A stretch of 64,000 bases of DNA from Pempheris klunzingeri (Eukaryota > Chordata > Actinopteri > Acropomatiformes > Pempheridae), in the NCBI RefSeq assembly GCF_042242105.1, contig NC_092026.1:23388191-23452190 (forward strand). Reading direction: 5' to 3'. The notes beneath the pieces were generated by a model. That model had not been told where the DNA came from, made no database searches, and saw nothing but the letters and a program-made list of their open reading frames with translations. Below are positions 24,540-35,104 of the stretch, in pieces. Every line of letters starts with the position of its first letter. The stretch's first letter is position 1. Both the position numbers and the translations under genes were made by a program.

Positions 24540-25470
24540 CAAACAGACTGGCAGTGTGTGTGTGTGTGTGGAGATATGTATTACTCATGTTGTGGGGACA
24601 TGGTCGTGTTTTCACAGTCACATCTTTGGGACTTTCCTTCCTTTTGGAGACAGAATGCAAGTCCCCAAACGTAAATCAGGAGATTTTAGGGTGAAGACTT
24701 AGTTTAAAGATAAGTTAAGAGTTAGAGGTTATGGGTCAGAGTGTGGGCAGATCTTCAGGGAACAAATGCAAGTCAATATAATGTTCTCAAAAGTGAAAGA
24801 TGACTGCGTGGTTGCAAGGCAACGAGCAGGATAAATCATACAGCAGGACACAAACCTGTGGTTTTCGCTGACTTGATGTACTGCAACATCCTGCTTCCAG
24901 TGCAGATGTATCTTTTTATTAGATAAAAATACACAGATAATCACATCTGACTCATCTTGAACTTCTTGCTTTAAATTGATTTTTGAGTTGGTCCAAGTTC
25001 ACAGCTTTTATCCTTTAATCAGTTTTAGTTTTAGTTTTAATAAAGTCATGCTGTGTTGTGTGCTTAAAACTCATCAAACCATCAACAGGATCTCATAAAA
25101 GAAACTTGTTGTCAAGAAACTCTTCAAGAAAAACGAAAACAACCTTGTTTTTCATTAAAACGTGTCAAATCTTCAGCTCACACCTTCCTGTATGGCTGCT
25201 TTTGGTGATACATACCATTAACTGATGATATCAGCAACTGCTGTCTACTCTCATCGACTTTCACTTTGAATGTCCTCACTCACTTATCCATAGCATTTAA
25301 ACTGTGCCATTTTGATGAGAATTTGTCATTTTAACAAAGCCATCAAAGCTGGGGGAGACAGAAATCTGGTAAATGCCAGAATTTGAAAAATGCACCTCTC
25401 TTCCTGACTCGCACAGAAAAATGCTTCAGTGTGCTTTGTGAGAATTGGTGTGAAAGCTGAAAGCATTCAC
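24540..25470. other. Spacer with a possible old repeat
   Basis: Phrases such as 'tgttgtggggacatggtcgt' and 'caagtccccaaacgtaaatc' suggest a degraded GTGGGGAC-type fish repeat at about 24580-24680. No gene seen. Confidence 0.4.
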
Positions 25471-25481
25471 AGCATTCACAA

Positions 25482-25482
25482 C

Positions 25483-25545
<63 letters not shown>

Positions 25546-25581
25546 TATATATATATATTGTCTATACACAACATCATTGTC

Positions 25582-25670
<89 letters not shown>

Positions 25671-25680
25671 ATAGACAATG
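25482..25680. repeat. Compound (GT)n(AT)n(AC)n palindrome
   Basis: Alternating GT, AT and AC tracts form inverted repeats. The segment 25575-25680 is a palindrome whose outer arms are unique sequence (CATTGTCTATACACAC left, GTGTGTATAGACAATG right) and whose centre is (AT)n. A smaller GT/AT/AC palindrome is at 25482-25545. Confidence 0.95.
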
Positions 25681-25689
25681 ATTTTTGCA

Positions 25690-26260
25690 TACATTGTGTC
25701 CGTGTGGGTGGATGTACGATAATATTGAGTGTCAGCATGTTATGGGAACTTTCAAAGGAAATGAGCTTGTGTTTAACACCTTTACTCATAGGTGTCAGTT
25801 CCAGGAAAGAAAAGAATAAACATGTCTTTATGTACTCAGACTGCTAAAAACAGATGAGCAGATTTTTCTGTCTAAACAACATTGAGTCTGCAGCCATGCT
25901 GAGGTCTGCCAGCATGCTCACACTGCCTTTAGTAAAATGATATATTTAGAAGGCATAATGCTCCTTATGTTCAACATCTTAGATGACCATTCTAACATTT
26001 GCTAATTAGCACAAAGAACAGCCGAGTCACCAACCCTATCAGTGGCATTTAGCAGTGGAGTTCCACTCAACTGTCATGCACAGTACGTTACCTCATTAAA
26101 TGTTTATTAAAAGGCAGCAAAGGCCACAGAAACAATCATTCTCTGATAGCACTATCATAAATAATAGATTAACCTATGTAATGGAAAAATTGCCGTCATA
26201 TGCTGACTGTGCATTGCTATGTATGCTGATAGAAGCACAAACAGTATGTAACTCCAGGTT
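25690..26260. other. Spacer before the ERV
   Basis: No gene or classified repeat seen. Confidence 0.5.
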
Positions 26261-26265
26261 CCTCC

Positions 26266-26404
26266 TGTAGTGTGTCAAACTGATCTCTGCTGTCACACTT
26301 CAGCAGAGACTACTGTCTCTGTGTGAACTGTCTGCTCTTCTTGTACGAGAATAAAACACAATTTAGTGTCTCTCCGTCTATTCAGAATACGTTTTTCCAC
26401 AACA
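26266..26404 (+). repeat. ERV 5' LTR, internally deleted
   Basis: Begins TGTAGTG and ends CCACAACA, i.e. TGT...ACA. It contains an AATAAA at 26350 inside 'ataaaacacaatttagtgtc'. The last 115 bases align closely with 31180-31293. Relative to the 3' LTR it lacks about 113 internal bases. Confidence 0.75.
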
Positions 26405-26408
26405 AACT

Positions 26409-26426
26409 TGCAGACGAGGATGGGAT
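26409..26426 (+). other. Retroviral primer binding site, tRNA-Ser(GCT) type
   Basis: TGCAGACGAGGATGGGAT lies 4 bases after the LTR end. It matches the complement of the 3' end of vertebrate tRNA-Ser(GCT) plus CCA (recalled as TGGCGACGAGGATGGGAT) at 16 of 18 positions. Confidence 0.7.
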
Positions 26427-26433
26427 CTGGTGA

Positions 26434-27592
26434 GTGATTGTCTTGGACATTGAACAGAGGCTGTCTCCAGCCCCCTGTTCAGCCTCATCACCAGCACTGT
26501 CCTCCACCATCTATCAATCCCTGTTGTCGTCGCTGGGGTGGCAATATGTGACAGAAGTCCCAGGGGGAACCTGGAACACCACATTGCATGCTTCACTGTC
26601 ACCACCAGGACCAGCTCCGTCCCAAACAGACAATATTGTGGACCCACCATCTCTCACTATGCCCACGGTTGCCCCCAGCATGGGAGGCTCCCAACTGCTG
26701 TTCAGGCCACGGACACTGGATGAAATTAAAGAGTCCAGCAAACACTTGCCTCGACTAGAAGACGATGGAAAGGAGGCAGGAGATAAGTTGTGGATCTTTT
26801 GCCAGACTTTCAGACCAACTACTGATGAACTCCGCCATGGATTGGCGATCATCATGACTCCCATGGGCCTGGTGAAGATTCTGCCCTACATTCCTAATCA
26901 AGATCTCCAGCTCTCCCACCCACAGTGGACCAACGGGTCAAACTCTCACTATGTCAACACAGTGAGAAACATCTGTTCAGTCATATCAGTGGCTTTTCCC
27001 AGAACTCTTGATACCTCCAAGGTAGAGGCCTGCAGACAGGCTGAGGGTTAACCCCCCGAGGCCTTTTTCCACCGTCTCTCAGAAGTCCTCACCCAACACA
27101 GTGGCATACCACGCCACTCTAATAGCAGAGGCACCTCACGTTGGGAGGCACACCTTAAAACGCTCTTCATGGCTGGACCGTTGCCTGCGGTTGCAAAATC
27201 AGTGAGTGACAGATGCATTCTGGTCAAGGAAGCCCCGCTTTGCAAAGTTATAAGACACGCCAACTCCGCACATGAGAAGCTGGCTGAGCAAAAAGCCACA
27301 AAAACGGAGAAACAAAATAACCAGCTCCATGCAACCAATCTAGCCCTACTTCAGGCCACAGCTTGTGTCCAACAGCACCACCCACAAAGCATTCAGGAAC
27401 AGGGATGGAGACCCCTGTTCAGAGGGCACCCCCCAACATGGGCACCGTACACCTGCCCTAACAGCTCAACAGCACCAGTGGCGACAGGAAGGCAGATGCA
27501 TCCGCTGTGAAGACCCGAATCACTGGGCCAGAGACTGCCGACGCAAAAAGACTCTTGCCAGAAAATTACCAACAACCTGTATCCAACTCTGA
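26434..27592 (+). pseudogene. ERV gag remnant
   Basis: A 205-codon frame (26434-27051) ends at a stop beside a C-run. Homologous-looking capsid sequence continues in another frame (to 27510) and a third frame (27365-27592) carries a nucleocapsid zinc knuckle of C-x2-C-x4-H-x4-C form (CIRCEDPNHWARDC) with basic residues after it. The frame breaks show it makes no intact Gag. Confidence 0.8.
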
Positions 27593-27839
27593 CTGATCAA
27601 ATGGGGCTCCCGGAGAGGCTCTGGCGGCTGTTATTATCATAATCATCACAATTATCATAATAATCCAATTATGATCCAGTCATGCATTAACATGTCTGGT
27701 AGACTCTGTTGCAACACATTCTGTGTGGAAAAGGGGGGAGGCTATGACACCTCCAAAGCTTCATGGTCATTTTGCATACTCGGTTGGGGAGTCTGGAACA
27801 ACAGTAAAAGAAAATTTCACTGTTCTAATCAAGTGCACA

Positions 27840-27985
27840 TATGACAGCAGTAATTTTACACATTAATTTTTTTCTGTCAGACAGATGCCCTGTAAATCTG
27901 CAAGGGAGAGACTTGATGTGTTATCTAGGGCTGAACTTAATCTCCACACCAGAGGGTGTTCAGGTTCAGAAAGCAGAACCACAAA
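27840..27985 (+). pseudogene. ERV protease C-terminal fragment
   Basis: The frame includes CPVNLQGRDLMCYLGLN, resembling the GRDLL region at the end of retroviral aspartic proteases. The catalytic DTGA block is not visible. Short and broken. Confidence 0.55.
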
Positions 27986-28359
27986 TCATTGTTGTACTCC
28001 TATCAGTGGCCGTTCTCTCTGGCCCAGACTCATAGTTCACTTAGTACTTAACAGTTATTTTAAATAGCAAAAGAAAGAGCGACTCAAACTGACACTGACT
28101 TCATGCAGCATAACTCTCTGACATGACTTTCGGTGACAGAAAGAGACTTGACGTTGGATGCATCTGCACAGGAAGTGATTACAACAAACTTCCTGTTTTG
28201 GAGCGCTCACTCCTGTGTTTTATCAGTAACTCTGACCAAGCAAATACAGCTTTTGGTGTTTATGACACACCCATACATATCTCTGTCTAAGCACAGACAT
28301 TCGCTGTGGCAAAATTTGGATGTTTGGGTTAAAACTTGTGTTCACTCTCCAGAGGCAGC

Positions 28360-28745
28360 CAACCTCTGATCCACAAGCGGTGGTAAAACCAGTGGTGATA
28401 GTGGTTCCACCATTCGTAAATGAAGTGATTGAGGCTGTGGGAAATTTCCTCTGTATCAATCTGAAACACCATTGCTCTTACCACCCAGCAAGCGGAGAGG
28501 CAGTGGAAAGAGACAATGGCATGTTAACGACTAAAATTAGCCGAGTGCTGTGATAAAAAAGTCTACCTTGGACCAAGGCTTTGCCTTTGGTCTTAATGAG
28601 AATGAGAAACAGACCAAGAGTCATTATGAGCCCTTTTGAAGTGCTCTTTGGGAAACCACCACCCCTGGGAATGATTCCAACCGCCAAAAAGGTGACCCCA
28701 ACAGCTCTCTATGATGATGCAATGGTCCAATACTGTAAAGAGTTG
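28360..28745 (+). pseudogene. ERV integrase fragment
   Basis: Contains the end of the integrase core (FVNEVIEAVGNFL, SYHPASGEAVERDNG, with the third catalytic-type Glu in AVER) and the downstream segment PFEVLFGKPPPLG, in two frames separated by a stop at 28551. The first two catalytic acids are missing. Confidence 0.75.
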
Positions 28746-28749
28746 TCTC

Positions 28750-29300
28750 CAAACAGGTACTGCAGTCCCCTCCCACGACGACAGGAACGGACCAGGCGAC
28801 TAACAGAGAAGGCTGGACCCCCATTGATGAAGCGAGGAGGAGGAGGAGTAGGCGGTGGAACGGCCGGCGACAAAGGGCTTTCGTGGACCAGCTTCACCTT
28901 GGACACATGTAAGGTGGGACAAATGTGCATGGAGCGCGGAAGCCTCAGTCTCACCGCCGTCGGGCTGATGATCCTCTGGATGGGGAATGGGCCGACGAAC
29001 CTGGGTGCCAGTTTTTTAGATTCCACCCGAAGAGGCAGGTCCCGGGCGGACAACCTGGTAGACTGGGGCTGGAGAACGTCGCCGGTTGGCTGAGGCAACA
29101 TAGCGACTGACGGAGCGCTGGAGGGCGATGCGTGCCAGGACCCAGGTTCTACAGCAACGGCGGACGAAGGCTTGAGCTGAAGGGTAAGAGACCTCTCTCT
29201 CCAAGGCCGGAAAGAGTAGAGGACATCTTTCATTCGCTGGGAACCTGGATGGCAGGTGAGTTTGGCGGTGTGGGCCCAATGCAGAACCTCCGACCTCAGG
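28750..29300 (-). pseudogene. Ty3/gypsy retrotransposon pol end, inserted in the ERV
   Basis: The minus-strand frame (28709-29233) has the gypsy integrase C-terminal signature: [24 protein letters not shown], then a proline-rich hinge (PPPTPPPP) and the start of a chromodomain-like block ([15 protein letters not shown]). Upstream pieces in another frame are at 29016-29300. The orientation is opposite to the ERV and the sequence is more GC-rich than its flanks. Confidence 0.8.
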
Positions 29301-29369
29301 GCTTCCGGGACATACAGGCAATTGGTTGGACAGGTGCTGGGACCAGGCTGCAGGCTGCACCAGGGACGT

Positions 29370-29950
29370 GTTAATTAAGGGCAGGACCTCCTTAAGTAGT
29401 CCAGTAGGAATGGAGTCTAGGAGACCAGCTGATGGTTTGGATGAGGAGATTGTTGAAGCCAATTCAGGAAGATCAATTGGAGAAAAACAGCCCAAATGCA
29501 CATTAAGCCCAACAGCTGTTTCCATGATTCCAGAGTTTGAGGTTGAATCAGACCCTGTTGAGGGCAGGAGGTGATGAATTTAGTCTCTAATAGTTAGAAT
29601 TTTATCATTAAAGAAGCTCATGAAGTCGTTGCTACTGAGCTCTAAAGGATCACAAGGATCAATAGAGGTCTGGCTCTTTGTCAGCCTGGCTAACATGCTG
29701 AACAGAAATCTCGGCGGTTTTTATTTTCCTCTATTAATGAGGAGTAGTAGGAGGCTCTGGCATTACAGAGGGCCTTTCTATAGGTTTTCAGACCGTCTTG
29801 CCAGATTAAGCGGAAGTCTTCCAATTTGGTGGCCCGCCATGCACTTTCAAGTTTTCGCGAATATTGCTTAAGTTCGTGAGTCTTGGAGTTATACCAGGGA
29901 GCTTGTCTCTTTTCTTTAATCATCTTCTTTTATAGAGGGGCGATAGAGTC
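29370..29950 (-). pseudogene. L2/CR1-type LINE ORF2 fragment
   Basis: The minus strand encodes the linker between endonuclease and reverse transcriptase (29690-29923: PWYNSKTHELKQYSRKLE, YYSSLIEENKN) and then the start of the RT region (29395-29525: [31 protein letters not shown]). Frame breaks and missing catalytic YxDD show it is a dead 5'/3'-truncated piece. Confidence 0.75.
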
Positions 29951-30234
29951 TAGTGTCATTCGCAGTGAACCTGCAGCACTATCAACCAGATAATCAATTT
30001 GGGAGGGGCTAAGATTAACATTGGGGTCATCCACAGCACAGGGAGACACTGGCTGAAATACTGAAGGAATCACCTCCTTAAATTTGGCAACAGCACTATC
30101 AGATCTATCAGATCATCTAGTGAGGACATTTTTGTCATATGGCACATAGTCTAGTAATAGGAAATCAAAAGTTATCAGGTAATAGAGTTATGTGACTGTT
30201 AACTGTTCAATTTCAACACCATAAGCCAGAACTG

Positions 30235-30760
30235 GAGTGAGGGAGAGACAAGAGAGCGAGAGAGCACTGCTACATAGTCAGACTGCAGGCAGGACAGGTG
30301 AGAAACATGAGCGACAGAAAACTATAATTGATAGTTCGAGGGCAGAGTGCAGACTTTGCAAAATTAAAATTTCATATCAGGCTTCACAAACAACCTGCAC
30401 AGACGTGTGTGTACTGTTCACCATCAATTCAGTTAGAGGAGAAAAGACAAGCAAGGGAAGCTGCTGTTAATGAAGGTACCAGTGTGTCTACAGCATCATC
30501 CAGGACAACACCACAGCCACCAAGACCTACAGCCCAGAGCTCTACGACCCCAGTAAAATTCAATAATTTCAAATTAATAAAGCAATATAAACAATAAATA
30601 TTCTATATAATGTGTTTTTTACATGAGTAATTCTTTTTACACATAATTTGGTAATACATTTATTGAAGCAACAAAAAAATCTGAGGAGCCACTTGGGAGC
30701 CGAAAGAGCCGGCTCTCTAAAAAGAGCTGAAATTCCCATCACTAGTTCCATGGTGCGGAG
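30235..30760 (+). mobile_element. hAT transposon relic with BED-type zinc finger
   Basis: In frame fragments, AECRLCKIKISYQ and a shifted continuation (about 30340-30440) form a BED zinc-finger outline as found at the N-terminus of hAT transposases. At about 30680-30745 lies 'gagccgaaagagccggctct' with 'aattcccatcactagt', terminal text of fish hAT elements. The transposase core is absent. Confidence 0.6.
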
Positions 30761-31041
30761 CCACGACTCCAATTGGCTAAGCCTCGCCTCCAGCAAGTAA
30801 ACTACATTTATGGCACACAGAGCAAGAGAGAGTAGGAGACTTGGAAGGAGACAGAGAAGCCATCATCGAAAGTTTAGCTAATTTTAGCTGTTAAAGCTAG
30901 CTGATGAGATACAGTTATTAGGCGTGACAATGAAGCATTAAATGGATCCAGTTAAGTTGAAAATGCCAAGACGCTATCGGCAGCACAGTACACAGAATCT
31001 CCGACAAACTGAAAGTGACGCTTAGTGGAGCAGGAAGCAGC

Positions 31042-31293
31042 TGTAGTGGGTCAAACCGATATCTGCCCAAGCTGTACCCACTAGATAAGATGGTTTGATG
31101 TACGCCATGATGATAAACCCCAAACACTGTGTTGTAAATAAATATATAAATAAATATCCTGTGTGTGAGACTCCCTGGAGCTCACACTTCAGCAGAGACT
31201 ACTGTCTCTGTGTGAACTGTCCGCTCTACTTGTACAAGAATAAAACACAATTTAGTGTCTCTCCATCTATTCAGAGTACGTTTTTCCACAACA
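31042..31293 (+). repeat. ERV 3' LTR
   Basis: Begins TGTAGTGGGTCAAACCG and ends CCACAACA. A purine-rich stretch (GGAGCAGGAAGC) precedes it, consistent with a polypurine tract. It contains AATAAA motifs near 31136 and 31231. It is longer than the 5' LTR by about 113 bases and diverged at several sites. Confidence 0.75.
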
Positions 31294-31339
31294 CCTAATG
31301 TACGTTTTGGAATGTCTGTGGATGACTTCTAATATCAAA

Positions 31340-31486
31340 TCAATCAATCTTTATTTATAGAGCGCCAATTCATAACAGTGTTATCTCCAGACTCTTTCCA
31401 TAAAGAGCAGGTCTAGACCAAACTCTTTAATTAGAGAGAGACCCAACGATTCAGGAATTCAACATTAAGGATTCAAGAATAGAATA
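31340..31486 (+). repeat. Dispersed repeat, copy B of an inverted pair
   Basis: Near-identical to the reverse complement of 121-276. It starts 'atcaatcaatctttatttat' and lies 50 bases after the ERV 3' LTR. Confidence 0.7.
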
Positions 31487-31794
31487 TGGTAGCTATTTCA
31501 TGACACCGCAGCAAGTCGTCATTTGAGTCATATCCTGTTAAATTGCAACAGTGCGCTGTCTGCAGGATGCAGAGTCTAACCTGATAGTTTCAGATGAGCA
31601 GAGCAGGACAGATGTGGGCAAAGAGGAAGTACAAACTAAATTGTATCAGATAAGATTTGTATCAATTTTATGTAGAAGTTTTTCACATATTACAACACTC
31701 CACTATATTAAATTGTGTAAGAGTGCAGCACAATAGATGCACACATTCCATCTACATCCCCCCCCCCCATTTGGGTTTGACATCAAAACATGAA

Positions 31795-32040
31795 TATGAC
31801 ACAAGAGATGAACATTTCAGCTTTTATTTCCAGGTATTTACATCTGGATCTGATACACAACTTAGAAGTTAGCATTATTTGTAACAGAACACCACATTTT
31901 TAGGTGAGCAACAGTATTGGAACAGAAAGACTTAAAATAGATTAAAGTGAATAAGACTTAATAATTAGTTGCAAATCCTTTGCTTGCAATAACTGCATCA
32001 AGCCTGTGACCCACTGACTTCACCACATGTGTCTGGTTTA
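31795..32040 (-). mobile_element. Tc1/mariner terminal fragment
   Basis: 'tttcagcttttatttccagg', 'gtgagcaacagtattggaac' and 'caagcctgtgacccactgac' together resemble the terminal third of a common fish Tc1-like element. No transposase frame remains. Confidence 0.6.
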
Positions 32041-32049
32041 GGACAGCCC

Positions 32050-32875
32050 CTTTTGCTGTCCTCTTTGTCACTAAGTCAGCCAGCTGCAGTGAGCTCAGTG
32101 CTCTGCATTGTCCTCCCTCCACTGCACACCTGGACAGCTGTACTGGTGAGTTTGATCAGTCTCAAGACAAGAGACATCAAGAGCTTTTATTTCTAGTTTT
32201 AGCAGTAATCTGTGATTAACACTTTGTACCTGTTTATGAAATGTGCATGCACATATATACAACTGGGGCATTTTTTACTTCTCAAATGTACTATGAAGTG
32301 TCTCTTCAAATGTGAGTTTTGATCAGATCAAATAGAGCACTATACAAAACACTAAAATTAATAAGTCAGTTTTTTATGTAAGGGCATGTCTCACAATTGT
32401 TTTCAGCTGCATGAGCACTAATCTAATAGTTCGCTGCAGTGCAGGTTTCCACTTTGGCGTGAAATGCAACAATAACACTTTATGATAACAGCTGTAGTTC
32501 ATTGTGAATTACTTTAAAGCAGTGACTACACAGATCATTTCTGTTTTTGGTATTGGTATTCTTCTGATTGTTAATAATGTCATTGTTTGCATATTTCCTA
32601 CTGATGATTTAATAAGAGGAATTACCATGTTTCAAAGAATCATTAACTAAACACAGTTGATATGTTAATCAAAATATCATTAACTACCTACACTTTTTTG
32701 ATAATAGCAGAGCAAAACTAAATATTTCTGTCAACAAGTGAAAATGACATGACACAACTTTCGATGAATTTGAGTGAATCTCTGTAATAGTACATAGTAC
32801 CCTAGTGCACCATGCTCATAGGCCAAACAATGCAGAAATCCTGCTACTTTTATGCAAACAAGCAACTTTCATAGT
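32050..32875. other. Spacer upstream of the chemokine receptor
   Basis: AT-rich sequence without a recognisable gene or repeat. Confidence 0.5.
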
Positions 32876-32879
32876 AAAT

Positions 32880-33000
32880 GTAGGATTGGTGGTTTGATCC
32901 CTGGCATATTGAACTGACTTTGAGCAAGACACTGAACCCCAATTTTCTCTTGTGCATAAGAAATACGTAAGTCACTCTGGATGAAAGTCAAATAATGTGC
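32880..33000 (+). mobile_element. Degenerate tRNA-type SINE, copy 3
   Basis: 'ggtggtttgatccctgg' (a weak B box) followed by 'gagcaagacactgaacccc' and 'aagtcactctggatgaaagt' matches the SINE body at 16289 and the common fish SINE 3' region. Confidence 0.55.
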
Positions 33001-33940
33001 AGCAGGACGTACTTTACATTACTGTAGAAATTCTAGTGTTTGAGTTCACTGGTTAAAACATAAAACTAGAACGTATTCAGTTGATAGTGACTCATTTCTG
33101 GGAACAAGTCTTGAAGTCCAGTTGAGATAATTAGGACTTTTTTCTGTTCCAGTCAGCAGTTTCTGTTCTCTGTTCTCTATGTTGAGAAAGTAAATAGAAG
33201 AGTCAACACAAGATGATGCCACACACATGCAGTTACTCACTAGTGTTTTATGCTGCTCCTCAGGTTCGTCGTGGTAACAGCCGGTTATTATTATTTCCTA
33301 TATATTTCATATTTAAACATATGTAACAAACACCCAGTAACATGGAATCTATCACATCTAATTCAACAATACAAGATAGAAAAGCTTCCAGTTGGTTATA
33401 CTTTTACAACCCTCACTACATGTAGCAGGGCTGTTGTTGAGCAGTGTGCCTCATTAAGAAGCGTTTCAGCTCTTTAAATTCTAATGGAATAGCAAAATAT
33501 TCATTCAGTGTTTGATTGACAGTGTCAGATTGCCTCCCTACAGATTTCTCTTTCTTGGGCTATCCTACGTAATGTCATTTCTCCGCCATCATGATGATAG
33601 TGTTTCATCCACCCTCTGCCTCAACAAACAATTCAGTACCTGATGGGTTTGTAGGATGGTCAAATAGCTGCATTTGGAGAAAGCCAATCATTTTATCAAT
33701 GGCTAGTTTGCTAACTAGAGTTGACATACTTGCCAAGCAAGCACTTAGTTTGGCCAGCCATCGTGCAAACAGTGGCAAAAATAGACATCTGGCTCCTTTG
33801 TTGTGTGTGAGGGTTGAGCTAAAGTCCACCTCAGCTCGTGTGAGTGGGAACAGATTTGTTTTCTAAGCAATTTCTTTAAATAGAAGCAAATAGTCTAACA
33901 TGGATTTTAATGTCTTTGTGCCATAGGACAAGACCCAGCC

Positions 33941-35104
33941 ATGAGCGATGATGAAGACCAGTATCTGATCTTCCTGGACCTATTTAATGAAACTTATGAC
34001 ACGACTGACACGAGTTATGTGGTTAATGATCCTGTCATGCTCTGTGGGAAGCAGACAGTCAACCAGTTCGGTGCAAGATTCATCCCAGTTTTCTACTATG
34101 TAATGTTCCTCCTGAGTTACCTTGGCAACGGACTCGTCCTCTTCATCATTTACAAGTATGAGAAGCTCAACACAGTGACAAACATCTTCCTCCTGAATTT
34201 GGTCTTCTCCAATATTCTCTTTGCCTCCAGTCTCCCGTTTTGGGCAACGTACCATCTCTCTGAGTGGATTTTTGGCACTGCTCTGTGTAAGATGGTCAGT
34301 AGTGCCTACTTCATCGGCTTCTACAGCTCCATCCTCTTCCTCACACTCATGACGTTTGACCGATACCTTGCAGTGGTGCATGCAGTGACAGCTGCCAAGC
34401 GCAGGAAAAAGGCGTATGCCATCACTGCATCAGTGGCAGTTTGGTTCATCAGTATTGCAGCGAGTGTGAAAGAGCTGGTTCTCCGAACCGTGTCGGAGAA
34501 CGTGTTGGCTGGACTGATCTGTGAAGAGTCAGGATTCCCTGACGACATCATGAAGCGCTGGCGTCTGGTCAGTTACTACCAACAATTCCTGCTCTTCTTC
34601 CTCCTCCCTCTGTTCATGGTGATGTACTGCTACATCAGCATCACCATTCGCATTCTGACCACCCGGATGAAGGAGAAGTGCCGTGCCATCAAGCTCATAT
34701 TCGTCATCATCTTCACTTTCTTTGCCTGCTGGACGCCCTACAATATTGTCATCCTCCTTCGAGCTATTCAGACCAAAAGCACCAGTGAGGATGCTCACTC
34801 ATGTTCTTACACTCAGAGCTTGGACTATGCTCTGTATGTGGCCCGGAACATTGCCTATTTGTATAGTTGCATTAGTCCTGTGTTTTACACATTCGTGGGA
34901 AAGAAGTTCCAGAGCCACTTCAGACGGCTGATAGCAAAGAATGTCCCCTGTCTGAAGACACACATGAGCCTCAGCAGCCAGAGCACCAGAACCACATCAC
35001 AGAGGACACCACACTCCACTTATGACCACACACACGCACTCACACACACACACAGACAAATTATGATCTTCAACAAAAGTGAGTCCTCAGAGGCCACAGA
35101 ATAA
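33941..35104 (+). CDS. Chemokine receptor, XCR1/CCR-like class A GPCR
   Basis: A 387-aa seven-transmembrane receptor, coding sequence in one exon, expected at the surface of immune cells. A 3' splice site (GTGCCATAG, ending at 33926) precedes the ATG, as in chemokine receptors with a 5' untranslated exon. It has an acidic tyrosine-containing N-terminus (DDEDQY...ETYD), the four receptor cysteines (C35, C116, C194, C288), DRYLAVV at 140-146 and CWTPYN at 263-268, and ends TM7 with FYTFVGKKF. The DRYLAVV loop and TM sequences are closest to the XCR1 and CCR1-5 group. I cannot settle which fish orthologue (for example xcr1 or ccr12) it is. Odd points: Asn replaces the conserved Asp2.50 (LNLVFSNILF, N91) and Ser replaces Asn7.49 (SPVFY, S312). 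The Ser/Thr-rich tail has an HTHALTHTH stretch from a CA repeat. Confidence 0.93.
   Translation: MSDDEDQYLIFLDLFNETYDTTDTSYVVNDPVMLCGKQTVNQFGARFIPVFYYVMFLLSYLGNGLVLFIIYKYEKLNTVTNIFLLNLVFSNILFASSLPFWATYHLSEWIFGTALCKMVSSAYFIGFYSSILFLTLMTFDRYLAVVHAVTAAKRRKKAYAITASVAVWFISIAASVKELVLRTVSENVLAGLICEESGFPDDIMKRWRLVSYYQQFLLFFLLPLFMVMYCYISITIRILTTRMKEKCRAIKLIFVIIFTFFACWTPYNIVILLRAIQTKSTSEDAHSCSYTQSLDYALYVARNIAYLYSCISPVFYTFVGKKFQSHFRRLIAKNVPCLKTHMSLSSQSTRTTSQRTPHSTYDHTHALTHTHRQIMIFNKSESSEATE

Larger units (their letters stand above)
26266..31293 (+). mobile_element. Decayed endogenous retrovirus with both LTRs
   Basis: Two related LTRs (26266-26404 and 31042-31293) bound a region with, in order, a primer binding site, broken gag with a zinc knuckle, a protease-like fragment and the C-terminal part of integrase. 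Reverse transcriptase, RNase H and most of env are not recognisable. Pieces of gypsy, LINE and hAT elements occupy the 3' half. The order and integrase style fit a gamma/epsilon-type fish ERV. Every coding block has stops or frame shifts, so the element is dead. No matching target duplication was seen at the outer edges. Confidence 0.8.

Noticed and set aside
25343-25847. CVCVYIYI-type frames
   Set aside because: Produced by GT/AT/AC repeats.
28709-29525. Frames of 169-174 codons taken as a host gene
   Set aside because: The sequence is the C-terminal end of a gypsy retrotransposon polyprotein and has frame breaks.
33980-34798. Antisense frames of 76-133 codons under the chemokine receptor
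   Set aside because: Shadow frames of a well-supported GPCR coding region.
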